A stretch of 64,000 bases of DNA from NCBI GenBank assembly GCA_030430535.1, contig JAUIKY010000013.1, forward strand, positions 1 to 64,000, read 5' to 3'. Under the pieces are notes generated by a model that worked only from the letters and a program-made list of their open reading frames with translations, did not search any database and was not told the DNA's origin. Source of the stretch: Bacteroidia bacterium. Its GTDB lineage: Bacteria > Bacteroidota > Bacteroidia > Flavobacteriales > Flavobacteriaceae. The number at the start of each line of letters is the position of its first letter. The stretch's first letter is position 1. Both the position numbers and the translations under genes were made by a program. This document shows, one piece after another, positions 33,631 to 41,265 of the stretch.

Positions 33631-35753
33631 TAAAACAGGTTTTCCAATAATTCATCCTCAACTAAATTGGGCAAGGTTACTTTTAAATTTGGTGTGCGCT
33701 CCATTTCTCGGTTTATAGCGAAAATAGCTTCTTTATTCCTTGCCCAACTTCTTCGGGCGATACCATTATTCACGTCAAAAAAGAGCATACTTTTCAATCG
33801 CTCTTCAGCTTCTTTAGTGCCGTCGAGTAAGATTCCGAACCCACCATTAATGACCTCGCCCCAACCTACGCCACCACCGTTATGGATGGATACCCAAGTG
33901 GCACCTCGAAAACTATCACCAATAACGTTGTGCATGGCCATATCGGCGGTAAACTTACTGCCGTCGTAAATATTCGAGGTTTCCCTGTACGGCGAATCAG
34001 TACCACTTACGTCGTGGTGGTCGCGCCCCAAAACCACCGGGCCAATTTCACCATTGGCTATGGCTTGGTTAAAAGCTTGGGCTATTTTTGTTCGACCCTC
34101 AGCATCCGCATATAAAATACGTGCCTGCGAACCCACCACCAAATTATTTTCCTTGGCATTTTTTATCCACGTAATGTTGTCCTGCATTTGAAGCTGAATC
34201 TCTTCTGGTGAATCTTTCATAATATCTTCCAAAACTTCAGCTGCTATATTATCAGTTTTGTCCAAGTCGTTAGATTTTCCAGAGGTACATACCCAACGGA
34301 ACGGCCCAAAACCGTAATCGAAACACATAGGCCCCAAAATATCTTGTACATAAGATGGGTAAGCCCATCTCCCAGCCTCTTCCCCAAGGGAAGAGGAGCT
34401 TACTTTCTCATTTTTATTATTGAGAAACACCTTGGCATCAGCACGGGAAGCTTCCAGTAAAAACGCATTTCCGTAATCGAAAAAATACGTGCCCCGTTCG
34501 GCGTGTTTGTTTATCGCTTCGGCATGTCGACGTAACGATGCTTGAACTTTCTCTTTAAACTGTTCCGGTGCTTCGCGAAGCATACGGTTCGATTCTTCAT
34601 ACGATATACCTACCGGATAGTAACCACCCGTCCACGGAATATGTAACGATGTTTGGTCGGAGCCTACATCAATAAAAATATTATCTTCATAAAAACGTTC
34701 CCAAACCTCAACCACATTTCCGATGTAGGCTATGGAAACAACCTCTTTTTCCGTTTGAGCTTTTTTGACACGGGCAACCAACTCTTCTAAATTATCAATC
34801 AGCACATCAACCCAACCCTGTTCGTGCCGTTTTTTGGCCGCACTGGGGTTTACCTCGGCACAAACGGAAATGCAACCCGCAATGTTTCCGGCTTTTGGTT
34901 GCGCACCACTCATGCCGCCCAAACCAGAGGTTACGAAAAGCCTCCCATTCCTCCCTTCCGAGGGAGGGGAAACAGCGTTCTTTTTATTTTTTGGGTTTGA
35001 GAGAAAAGCCCTTTCTCCTTCGGAGAGAGGGTTTGGGAGAAAGGCTGCTATTTTCCTAAATGCATTCATCACCGTAATCGTTGTGCCATGTACAATACCT
35101 TGCGGGCCAATGTACATAAATGAACCGGCCGTCATTTGTCCGTATTGGGTAACCCCGAGAGCATTGAATCTTTCCCAATCATCGGGTTTGGAATAATTAG
35201 GGATCATCATTCCGTTGGTCACAACCACCCTTGGAGACTGCTTTGACGATGGAAACACCCCCATAGGATGCCCCGAATACATATGCAGGGTTTGCTCGTC
35301 GGTCATATTCGCTAAATATTTCATCGTTAACAGATACTGTGCCCAATTTTGAAACACAGCCCCGTTGCCACCGTAAGTAATCAGTTCTTCAGGATGTTGC
35401 GCCACATCAGGGTTCAAGTTGTTCTGAATCATCAACATAATGGATGCGGCTTGCAAGGATTTTGCAGGATATTCTGAAATGGGGCGGGCAAACATTTTAT
35501 ATTTTGGCTTGAAACGGTACATATAAATCCGTCCATAATCGTTCAATTCTTGGGCAAATTCGCAGGCTATAACCTCATGCCATTTTTTCGGAAAATAGCG
35601 TAACGCATTTTTTACCGCCAACTGTTTTTCGGCTTTCGAGAGTACATCCTTTCGTTTTGGCGCTCTGTTAACTTCGATTGAATAATCGTATTTTGGCGGC
35701 AACTCATTCGGAATACCTTGTAATATTTGTTCTTTGAATGTCATTTGCTTCAT
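33630..35753 (-). CDS. hutU: Urocanate hydratase with two repeat-derived in-frame insertions
   Basis: A 707-residue NAD-dependent urocanase converting urocanate to imidazolonepropionate. Core motifs are intact: TYGGNGAVFQNWAQY, MYSGHPMGVFPSS, FVTSGLGGMSGAQPKAG, HIPWTGGYYPVG, CFDYGFGPFRW and GRDHHDVSG. Two segments look foreign: residues ~236-271, rich in Pro/Ser/Glu/Gly (PNPLSEGERAFLSN, PPSEGRNG), between NAFRKI and RLFVTSG; and ~452-464 (VSSSSLGEEAGRW), between FLNNKNEK and AYPSYVQDI. Each is encoded by palindromic repeat DNA (34993-35046, 34950-34967, 34362-34396). The frame is open and the catalytic regions complete, so the enzyme may still work. Overlaps hutH by one base. Confidence 0.93.
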   Translation of the reverse strand: MKQMTFKEQILQGIPNELPPKYDYSIEVNRAPKRKDVLSKAEKQLAVKNALRYFPKKWHEVIACEFAQELNDYGRIYMYRFKPKYKMFARPISEYPAKSLQAASIMLMIQNNLNPDVAQHPEELITYGGNGAVFQNWAQYLLTMKYLANMTDEQTLHMYSGHPMGVFPSSKQSPRVVVTNGMMIPNYSKPDDWERFNALGVTQYGQMTAGSFMYIGPQGIVHGTTITVMNAFRKIAAFLPNPLSEGERAFLSNPKNKKNAVSPPSEGRNGRLFVTSGLGGMSGAQPKAGNIAGCISVCAEVNPSAAKKRHEQGWVDVLIDNLEELVARVKKAQTEKEVVSIAYIGNVVEVWERFYEDNIFIDVGSDQTSLHIPWTGGYYPVGISYEESNRMLREAPEQFKEKVQASLRRHAEAINKHAERGTYFFDYGNAFLLEASRADAKVFLNNKNEKVSSSSLGEEAGRWAYPSYVQDILGPMCFDYGFGPFRWVCTSGKSNDLDKTDNIAAEVLEDIMKDSPEEIQLQMQDNITWIKNAKENNLVVGSQARILYADAEGRTKIAQAFNQAIANGEIGPVVLGRDHHDVSGTDSPYRETSNIYDGSKFTADMAMHNVIGDSFRGATWVSIHNGGGVGWGEVINGGFGILLDGTKEAEERLKSMLFFDVNNGIARRSWARNKEAIFAINREMERTPNLKVTLPNLVEDELLENLF
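34362..34396 (-). repeat. Palindromic repeat inside hutU (insertion B)
   Basis: CCTCTTCCC (34376-34384) and GGGAAGAGG (34388-34396) form a perfect 9-bp stem with a 3-nt loop, flanked by a TCTCCCAG stretch. It codes for VSSSSLGEEAGRW in hutU. The GC-rich, purine/pyrimidine-segregated hairpin is unlike the surrounding coding sequence. Confidence 0.75.
34950..34967 (-). repeat. Palindromic repeat inside hutU (insertion A, part 2)
   Basis: CCTCCCT (34950-34956), TCCG, AGGGAGG (34961-34967): a perfect 7-bp stem. It codes for PPSEGRNG in hutU, directly before the conserved RLFVTSG. Confidence 0.75.
34993..35046 (-). repeat. Hairpin flanked by direct repeats inside hutU (insertion A, part 1)
   Basis: CCCTTTCTCC (35009-35018) and GGAGAGAGGG (35022-35031) pair at nine of ten positions. 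Flanking 18-mers GGGTTTGAGAGAAAAGCC (34993-35010) and GGGTTTGGGAGAAAGGCT (35029-35046) are direct repeats with 15 of 18 matches. Codes for FLPNPLSEGERAFLSNP in hutU. Confidence 0.75.
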
Positions 35754-37267
35754 TATTTAACTACAAATTTTCGGTTTTCAACCAACCCAATCAGTGCGTT
35801 TATATCATCTTTTAAAATTCTATCGTCTTCCAATTTGGGAACGGTATTTCTAATGATATTAAAGTTTGTTTCTAAAATACATGAAAAAGTATTGGGACGC
35901 CTAAATTCCATGGCCTGTGCGGCGTACATCAATTCTATTGCCAATATTTTTTCAATATTTCCTAAAACTTGGTTGAATTTTCTACCAGAAATACTACCCA
36001 TGGAAACGTGGTCTTCCTGCCCTAAAGAAGTGGGAATGCTATCTGCAGAAGCCGGAAAGCACAAGGATTTATTTTCTGAAACCAAAGCTGCGGTGGTGTA
36101 CTGCGGAATCATAAATCCAGAATTCAGCCCGCCACTTGAAGTGAGTAATCGTGGTAACCCGTATTTGCCTTCAATGAGCAAATAGCAGCGTCTATCTGAA
36201 ATATTGCCTAACTCGGACGCCGCCAAAGCTGCATAATCGAGCGCCATGGCCAACGGTTGCCCATGGAAGTTTCCGCCCGAAATAGCTTCGGTGTCGCTCA
36301 ACACAATGGGATTATCGGTCACCGAATTCATTTCAATGGTTGCCAATTCCTTTAAATGGTAAAAAGCGTTTCGGGACGCTCCGTGTACCTGCGGAATGCA
36401 ACGCATAGAATAGGGGTCTTGAACGCGCTCGCAATTTTCGTGTGATTTAATATTATTCGAATCTTTGAACAGCATACGCATACGCTCGGCCACCTCAAGG
36501 TTGCCCTTAAACGGACGAATGCTATGCAGCAATTCCTTAAACGGCGACTCGCTGCCCTGATAACCTTCCAAACTCATAGCCCCAGCCACATCGGCCAAAT
36601 CGAGCAAATATTGCATTTTGTGCAGCCCCGTTATGGCGTGCGCCAAAATAAATTGCGTACCATTTATAAGAGCCAAACCTTCTTTTGCTGCCAGTTGTAG
36701 AGGTTCTAAACCGCAACTTTTCAAAACTTTTTGGGCTGGAACGATTTCGCTACCCACCCAAAATTCACCTTCACCAATAAGCGGTAAAAATAGATGCGCC
36801 AAAGGTGCCAAATCGCCCGAAGCACCCACCGAACCCTGCTCAGGTACTACGGGCAACAAATCGTTTTCAATAAAATAAATAATGCGCTCAACCACCTCAA
36901 AACGGATGCCCGAAAACCCACGACACAAGGCATGCACTTTGCAAATCATCATGATTTTGCTCAATTGCTTTGAAATGGGCTTCCCTACGCCTACGGCATG
37001 GGTTAGCAATAAATTCTTTTGCAACAATCCCGTTTCCTCGGGAGAAATCTTAACATCGCACAACGGCCCGAACCCGGTATTGATGCCATAAATAGCTTTG
37101 GGCGAATTGGCCATTTTTTCAACCTTCGCACGGCTATCGTTTATTTTTGAAATGACATAATTGGTTAGCTTGGCCTGCATTTTTCCATTGGCAACAGACA
37201 TAACTTTGCCAACCGTCAACTGGTCAACGCCGTAAACAAACACCTGATTTTTAACTCTTCCGCTCAT
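35753..37267 (-). CDS. hutH: Histidine ammonia-lyase
   Basis: A 504-residue member of the aromatic amino acid lyase family that deaminates histidine to trans-urocanate. The self-forming MIO cofactor triad Ala149-Ser150-Gly151 lies in GSVGASGDLAPLAH, with the family's YGINTGFG (60-67), QDPYSMRCIPQVHG, TDNPIVL and SGGNFHGQP segments. First gene of the hutH-hutU-hutI operon, joined by 1-bp TAATG overlaps. A -7 box (37272-37279) lies so close to the ATG at 37267 that the mRNA is probably leaderless or nearly so. A divergent LysR gene shares the promoter region and is the likely regulator. Confidence 0.96.
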   Translation of the reverse strand: MSGRVKNQVFVYGVDQLTVGKVMSVANGKMQAKLTNYVISKINDSRAKVEKMANSPKAIYGINTGFGPLCDVKISPEETGLLQKNLLLTHAVGVGKPISKQLSKIMMICKVHALCRGFSGIRFEVVERIIYFIENDLLPVVPEQGSVGASGDLAPLAHLFLPLIGEGEFWVGSEIVPAQKVLKSCGLEPLQLAAKEGLALINGTQFILAHAITGLHKMQYLLDLADVAGAMSLEGYQGSESPFKELLHSIRPFKGNLEVAERMRMLFKDSNNIKSHENCERVQDPYSMRCIPQVHGASRNAFYHLKELATIEMNSVTDNPIVLSDTEAISGGNFHGQPLAMALDYAALAASELGNISDRRCYLLIEGKYGLPRLLTSSGGLNSGFMIPQYTTAALVSENKSLCFPASADSIPTSLGQEDHVSMGSISGRKFNQVLGNIEKILAIELMYAAQAMEFRRPNTFSCILETNFNIIRNTVPKLEDDRILKDDINALIGLVENRKFVVK

Positions 37268-37271
37268 ATTA

Positions 37272-37295
37272 CAAAATTATCAATAAATTTGATAA
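37272..37295. promoter_or_regulatory. hutH -7 box and overlapping palindromic operator
   Basis: On the minus strand TAATTTTG (37279-37272) fits TAnnTTTG for hutH. Overlapping it upstream is the perfect inverted repeat TTATCAA-TAAAT-TTGATAA (37277-37295). This site fits a LysR-type operator placed between the -33 and -7 elements of the hut promoter, within the 62-bp gap shared with the LysR gene. Confidence 0.65.
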
Positions 37296-37329
37296 CCAAT
37301 AATACTATTTCAATTCAGAATCAATAACC

Positions 37330-38226
37330 ATGGATTATCAATTAGAATTAAGGCACATCACTTATTTTCTAGCCGTTGCCAACGAATTGCATTTCAGAAA
37401 AGCCGCCGACAAACTTTTTATCTCTCAGCCTGGGCTAAGCCGACAAATCAAAGAGATGGAAAGGCATCTTGGCATTACACTTTTTAATCGGCACAATAGA
37501 CAAGTAAAACTGACGCCCGCCGGAGCATACCTTAAAACCGAACTTACCAAAAATTTAAACAAACTAAATACCATTTTGAACCACGCCAAACTATTGGACA
37601 CAGGAAAAGATGGCAAGCTGAATTTTGGCTACGTCGGTTCGGCCATGCAAAGAATCATTCCCGATTTACTGTTGAAATTCACCCAAAACCATCCCAATAT
37701 TTTGTTCAGCTTAAAGGAAATGGAAAATAACAAACAAATTGAAAGCTTGCTTTCGCAAGATATAGACATTGGTTTTGTTCGTTTGGAACGCGTGCCAAGA
37801 GGCCTCAAAACAAAAGCCGTTTTAAAAGAGCCCTTTTGTTTGGTGTTACCCAAAAACCATCCTATTGACCATTCCAATTTTAAAAATCTATCGCAATTCA
37901 AAACCGAACATTTCATCTTGTTTGATGCCGAATACAGCTCATCTTACTACGAAAAAGTGATGGAAATTTTTGATGATAGTGGTTTTACGCCATTGATTAG
38001 CCACAATACCATTCATGCGGGTTCCATCTATAAATTGGTGGAAAATAATTTTGGGGTGTCCATTGTACCAAAATCGCTTCAAATAGAAAACCACCCGAAC
38101 ATAAAATTTATTGAACTCAACAAAATACGGCAACGTACCGTACTTTCTGCCGTTTGGAACAAAGACAACCAAAATCCTATTTTAAACGAAGTATTCGCCT
38201 TGATTCAGAAGAAAATCATAAAATAG
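37330..38226 (+). CDS. LysR-family transcriptional regulator, probably of the hut operon
   Basis: A 298-residue LysR-type regulator. An N-terminal winged helix-turn-helix (about 5-64: LRHITYFLAVANELHFRKAA, SQPGLSRQIKEMERHLG, LFNRHNRQVKLT) precedes a periplasmic-binding-protein-like effector domain (GKLNFGYVGSAMQRIIPDLL onward). Similarity in the helix-turn-helix and GYVGSA start is closest to the BenM/CbnR branch that senses aromatic or small acids. It is transcribed divergently from hutH across 62 bp with a perfect 7-5-7 palindrome, so control of hutHUI, perhaps with urocanate as inducer, is the natural inference. In many other bacteria hut is controlled by HutC (GntR) instead. Confidence 0.85.
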   Translation: MDYQLELRHITYFLAVANELHFRKAADKLFISQPGLSRQIKEMERHLGITLFNRHNRQVKLTPAGAYLKTELTKNLNKLNTILNHAKLLDTGKDGKLNFGYVGSAMQRIIPDLLLKFTQNHPNILFSLKEMENNKQIESLLSQDIDIGFVRLERVPRGLKTKAVLKEPFCLVLPKNHPIDHSNFKNLSQFKTEHFILFDAEYSSSYYEKVMEIFDDSGFTPLISHNTIHAGSIYKLVENNFGVSIVPKSLQIENHPNIKFIELNKIRQRTVLSAVWNKDNQNPILNEVFALIQKKIIK

Positions 38227-38247
38227 TGCTATTGTAAAATAAAAGAC

Positions 38248-38255
38248 TATCTTTG
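38248..38255 (+). promoter_or_regulatory. Putative -7 promoter element of the helicase gene (TATCTTTG)
   Basis: TATCTTTG lies about 195 bp ahead of the helicase ATG. It would start transcription near 38261, exactly where the leader's first pairing strand begins. Confidence 0.6.
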
Positions 38256-38260
38256 CCGAC

Positions 38261-38448
38261 TGAAACTCAAAAAGTTGTGACCTCAAAATAAATTCGAGGT
38301 TAGTTCAACTAACAAATTTAATAGTGTATTAAATTTGAGTTTCACTAAATTCCTCAGGGTGAGGATGTGTTGCTGGAAGTTTAGGTTTAAGTATGTCGAT
38401 TCACTTCTTATGTAACACTACATAACATAATCGAATACTTACTTAAAA
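38261..38448 (+). promoter_or_regulatory. Structured 5' leader of the DEAD-box helicase gene
   Basis: A ~188-nt untranslated leader with consecutive perfect stems. TGAAACTCAA (38261-38270) pairs with TTGAGTTTCA (38335-38344), enclosing ACCTC/GAGGT (38280-38300), GTTAG/CTAAC (38299-38313) and CAAATTTAAT/ATTAAATTTG (38313-38337). Then TCCTCA/TGAGGA (38351-38365). Last is a 13-bp stem with one bulge (38388-38401 with 38429-38441), capped by TTATGTA/TACATAA (38408-38425) and ending 7 nt before the ATG. Some stems overlap by 2-3 nt, so alternative folds exist. It resembles the long regulatory leaders of cold-shock helicases, which is inference. Confidence 0.65.
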
Positions 38449-40212
38449 ATGAGCACATTCCAAGATTTAGGTCTTAATGACAACCTATTGCAAGCCATAA
38501 ACGATTTAGGCTTTGAAACCCCCAGCGAAGTACAAGAAAAAGCCATTCCGCTTTTATTGAATTCTGAAGACGATTTAGTAGCCTTGGCACAAACCGGTAC
38601 CGGTAAAACGGCCGCTTTCGGTTTCCCCATGCTTCAAAAAATTGATGTGAACAGCCGTACTACACAAGGTTTGATTTTATCGCCAACCCGTGAGCTGTGT
38701 TTGCAAATCGCCAACGAAATGAAACTTTATGGCAAATATTGCAAAGGATTAAACGTTGTTGCCGTTTACGGTGGCGCAAGCATTACCGAACAAGCCAGGG
38801 AAGTAAAACGCGGCGCACAGATTATTGTGGCTACCCCCGGAAGAATGAAAGATATGATTAGCCGTCGTTTGGTTGATATTTCTAAAATTGAATATTCTGT
38901 TTTAGATGAAGCCGACGAAATGCTGAACATGGGCTTTAAAGAAGACATTACCGATATTTTATCGCACACTCCAGAAGATAAAAGCACGTGGTTGTTTTCG
39001 GCCACGATGCCTAAAGAAGTAGCGGCTATTGCCAAAAATTTTATGCACAACCCCAACGAAATTACCGTTGGAAGAAAAAACGAAAGCACCACAAATGTAT
39101 CGCACGAATATTATTTGGTGAATGCACGCGATCGCTACCAAGCCTTAAAACGATTGGCCGATGCCAACCCCGATATTTTTTCGGTAGTGTTCTGTAGAAC
39201 AAAGCGCGACACCCAAAAAGTAGCCGAAAAACTAATTGAAGATGGTTACAATGCGGGGGCATTACACGGAGATTTGAGTCAAAACCAACGTGATTTGGTC
39301 ATGAACGCCTTCCGTAAAAACCAAATACAAATGTTGGTAGCTACCGATGTGGCGGCCCGTGGTATTGATGTAGATGATGTTACCCACGTTATAAACTACC
39401 AATTACCAGACGAAATTGAAACCTACACCCACCGTTCTGGACGTACCGGTCGTGCTGGAAAAACAGGTGTTTCAATGGTGATTGTTTCAAAAAGTGAGGT
39501 TCGAAAAATAAAGAGTATCGAACGTATTATAAAACGTCAATTCGAGAAAAAGGACATCCCGAATGGTATGGAAATTTGTGAAGTGCAATTGATGTCTCTT
39601 GCCAATAAAATCCACAATACCGAAGTAAACCACGAAATAGACAAATATTTAACGAGCATCAACGAACTATTTGAAGACACCTCAAAAGACGAATTAATCA
39701 AAAAACTGTTCTCTGTTGAATTTACACGTTTCTTCAACTACTATAATAAAGCCCAAGATTTAAATGTTTCGGGCGGTGCCAACGATGGTGAACGCCAAGG
39801 AAGCTCAAACGGTTCTACCCGATATTTCATTAACGTGGGCGGAAAAGACGGTTACGATTGGATGAGCCTAAAAGACTTTTTAAAGGAACAATTGGATTTG
39901 GGCCGCGACGATATTTTTAAGGTTGAAACCAAAGACAGCTTTTCGTTCTTTAATACTGAAAACGAATTGCAGGAAAAAGTATTGGCACATTTTACCGACT
40001 TTAAACACGACGGACGTTTTGTAAACGTTGAAGTTTCTGAAAACCGTGGCGGTGGCGGCAGAAGGCGCGATGGTAAAAAGGGCGGAAAAAAACGTAACGG
40101 TAAAGATTTTGGTAATAGAAGTGACAGAAGACGCTCGGAAGGCAAATCGAAACCAAGACGCTCTGGCAATAGCGAGTTTGCCAGCTCAAGGCCAAGACGC
40201 TCCAGACGCTAA
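38449..40212 (+). CDS. DEAD-box RNA helicase with DbpA-type RNA-binding domain (CsdA/DeaD-like)
   Basis: A 587-residue ATP-dependent RNA helicase. Q motif (GFETPSEVQEKAIP, 21-34), motif I AQTGTGKT (47-54), Ia PTREL, II DEAD (153-156), III SAT (184-186), and VI HRSGRTGR (328-335) are intact. A DbpA/CsdA-like RNA-binding domain follows (about 456-530, STRYFINVGGKDGYDWMSL), then a basic Gly/Arg/Lys-rich tail (531-587) with RGGGG and repeated RRR/KR runs. Architecture matches cold-shock helicases acting in ribosome assembly and mRNA unwinding. Preceded by an unusually structured leader (38261-38448), so post-transcriptional control by temperature or autoregulation is plausible. Confidence 0.93.
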   Translation: MSTFQDLGLNDNLLQAINDLGFETPSEVQEKAIPLLLNSEDDLVALAQTGTGKTAAFGFPMLQKIDVNSRTTQGLILSPTRELCLQIANEMKLYGKYCKGLNVVAVYGGASITEQAREVKRGAQIIVATPGRMKDMISRRLVDISKIEYSVLDEADEMLNMGFKEDITDILSHTPEDKSTWLFSATMPKEVAAIAKNFMHNPNEITVGRKNESTTNVSHEYYLVNARDRYQALKRLADANPDIFSVVFCRTKRDTQKVAEKLIEDGYNAGALHGDLSQNQRDLVMNAFRKNQIQMLVATDVAARGIDVDDVTHVINYQLPDEIETYTHRSGRTGRAGKTGVSMVIVSKSEVRKIKSIERIIKRQFEKKDIPNGMEICEVQLMSLANKIHNTEVNHEIDKYLTSINELFEDTSKDELIKKLFSVEFTRFFNYYNKAQDLNVSGGANDGERQGSSNGSTRYFINVGGKDGYDWMSLKDFLKEQLDLGRDDIFKVETKDSFSFFNTENELQEKVLAHFTDFKHDGRFVNVEVSENRGGGGRRRDGKKGGKKRNGKDFGNRSDRRRSEGKSKPRRSGNSEFASSRPRRSRR

Positions 40213-40247
40213 TTTTAAACCTATTTGTTAATTTTTAGTCAAAATAA

Positions 40248-40292
40248 AAGCATAAAAGCACGGCTAAAATTTTCTTTAGTACTTTTATGCTT
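40248..40292 (+). other. Inverted repeat between the helicase and the next gene
   Basis: AAGCATAAAAG (40248-40258) and CTTTTATGCTT (40282-40292) form an 11-bp stem with a 23-nt loop. No strong T-tract follows. The right arm contains a TACTTTTA sequence resembling a -7 box and the ATG at 40287, so it may be terminator and promoter at once. Confidence 0.45.
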
Positions 40293-40313
40293 AAATTAGC
40301 ATTTTACCAAATC

Positions 40314-41087
40314 ATGAGGAACTACCTAATACTTTTTGCATTTTTAATGGTTTGCTCTGTGGGTATGGCCCAAGAGGAAGCAGAAAAAGTATTGGGCGTG
40401 GTTATTAATGCTTCAGACGATAAACCTTTGGAAAACGTGCATATTGTTAACCTCAATCAGGTTATCGGAACCACAACCAACAGCAAGGGTGAGTTTCAAA
40501 TTTCCGCAAAAGCAAACGATACGCTACACTTTTCTTATTTAGGTTTTAAATCCATAAAAGTTAGGGTGACCAACGACTGGCTTAAGTTTGGAAGCTCAAA
40601 AATTGAATTGACCGAACTCGCCTTGGCTTTGGAAGAAGTGGTTGTTAACCAGTTGAAACTTACGGGCTATCTGGAAGTGGACATCAAGCAAGTACCGGAC
40701 ATTAATACCAATTACCGTTATAGTATTTCCGGTTTGGAAGGCACAGGTTATGAGGCGAGCAAAAAGTCTGGACTAACCAACGTTATCGGTTCTATTTTTA
40801 ATCCTGCCGATTTTCTGCATCGCATGTTCGGCAAAAAACCGAATGAACTGCGCAAGCTGAAAAAAATGAAGGAAGACGACGAAATACGAAATTTATTGGC
40901 ATCGCGTTTTGATAGGGAAATGCTTATGGTATTGCTGAACGTTGACCGTGTGGACTTAGACGAAATTGTAAGCCAATGCAATTACTCGAAAGGCTTTATA
41001 CAAACCGCCAACGATTTGCAAATTCTCGATGCCATTAGCGGTTGCTACGAAGAATACAAATTGCTGAGCCGAAGCCGAAGGTTGTAA
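40314..41087 (+). CDS. Exported protein with carboxypeptidase-regulatory-like domain
   Basis: A 257-residue protein with a signal peptide (MRNYLILFAFLMVCSVGMAQ) and an N-terminal carboxypeptidase D regulatory-like beta-sandwich (about 25-110: VLGVVINASDDKPLENVHIV, TTTNSKGEFQISAK, LHFSYLGFKSIKV, ALALEEVVVNQLKL). This is the same module that leads TonB-dependent SusC-like receptors, but no plug or barrel follows. The rest (about 120-257) is polar with no recognised domain. ATG 40314 is preferred over ATG 40287, which sits inside an inverted repeat and probable promoter. A gene at 41797 encodes a similar protein. Function unknown. Confidence 0.75.
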   Translation: MRNYLILFAFLMVCSVGMAQEEAEKVLGVVINASDDKPLENVHIVNLNQVIGTTTNSKGEFQISAKANDTLHFSYLGFKSIKVRVTNDWLKFGSSKIELTELALALEEVVVNQLKLTGYLEVDIKQVPDINTNYRYSISGLEGTGYEASKKSGLTNVIGSIFNPADFLHRMFGKKPNELRKLKKMKEDDEIRNLLASRFDREMLMVLLNVDRVDLDEIVSQCNYSKGFIQTANDLQILDAISGCYEEYKLLSRSRRL

Positions 41088-41111
41088 AGTATATAATTTC
41101 ATAACACAATA

Positions 41112-41261
41112 GGCTATCTAAAAGTATTTTCTTGTCATTTCGAGCCTTTCGGCTTCGCTCAAGATAAACTTAAGTGGAGAAATCTCATCCTATTGATAAC
41201 GAAAGCTTTCAATTTTTGAGATTCTTCACTATTTTCAGAATGACATTTTTTTTAGATAGCC
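41112..41261. repeat. 150-bp inverted-repeat element (MITE-like)
   Basis: Ends in perfect 12-bp inverted repeats GGCTATCTAAAA (41112-41123) and TTTTAGATAGCC (41250-41261), extending to 15 of 16. Nested pairs follow: TGTCATT (41133-41139) against AATGACA (41239-41245), and AGTGGAGAAATCTCA against TGAGATTCTTCACT. GAAAGCTTTC lies near the centre. It fills the gap between convergent genes and could also terminate transcription in both directions. No ORF inside; target-site duplication not evident. Confidence 0.7.
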
Positions 41262-41265
41262 CATT

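Noticed and set aside
34362-35046. hutU as a pseudogene because of its unusual inserts
   Set aside because: The reading frame is open from start to stop and all recognised catalytic and NAD-binding motifs remain.
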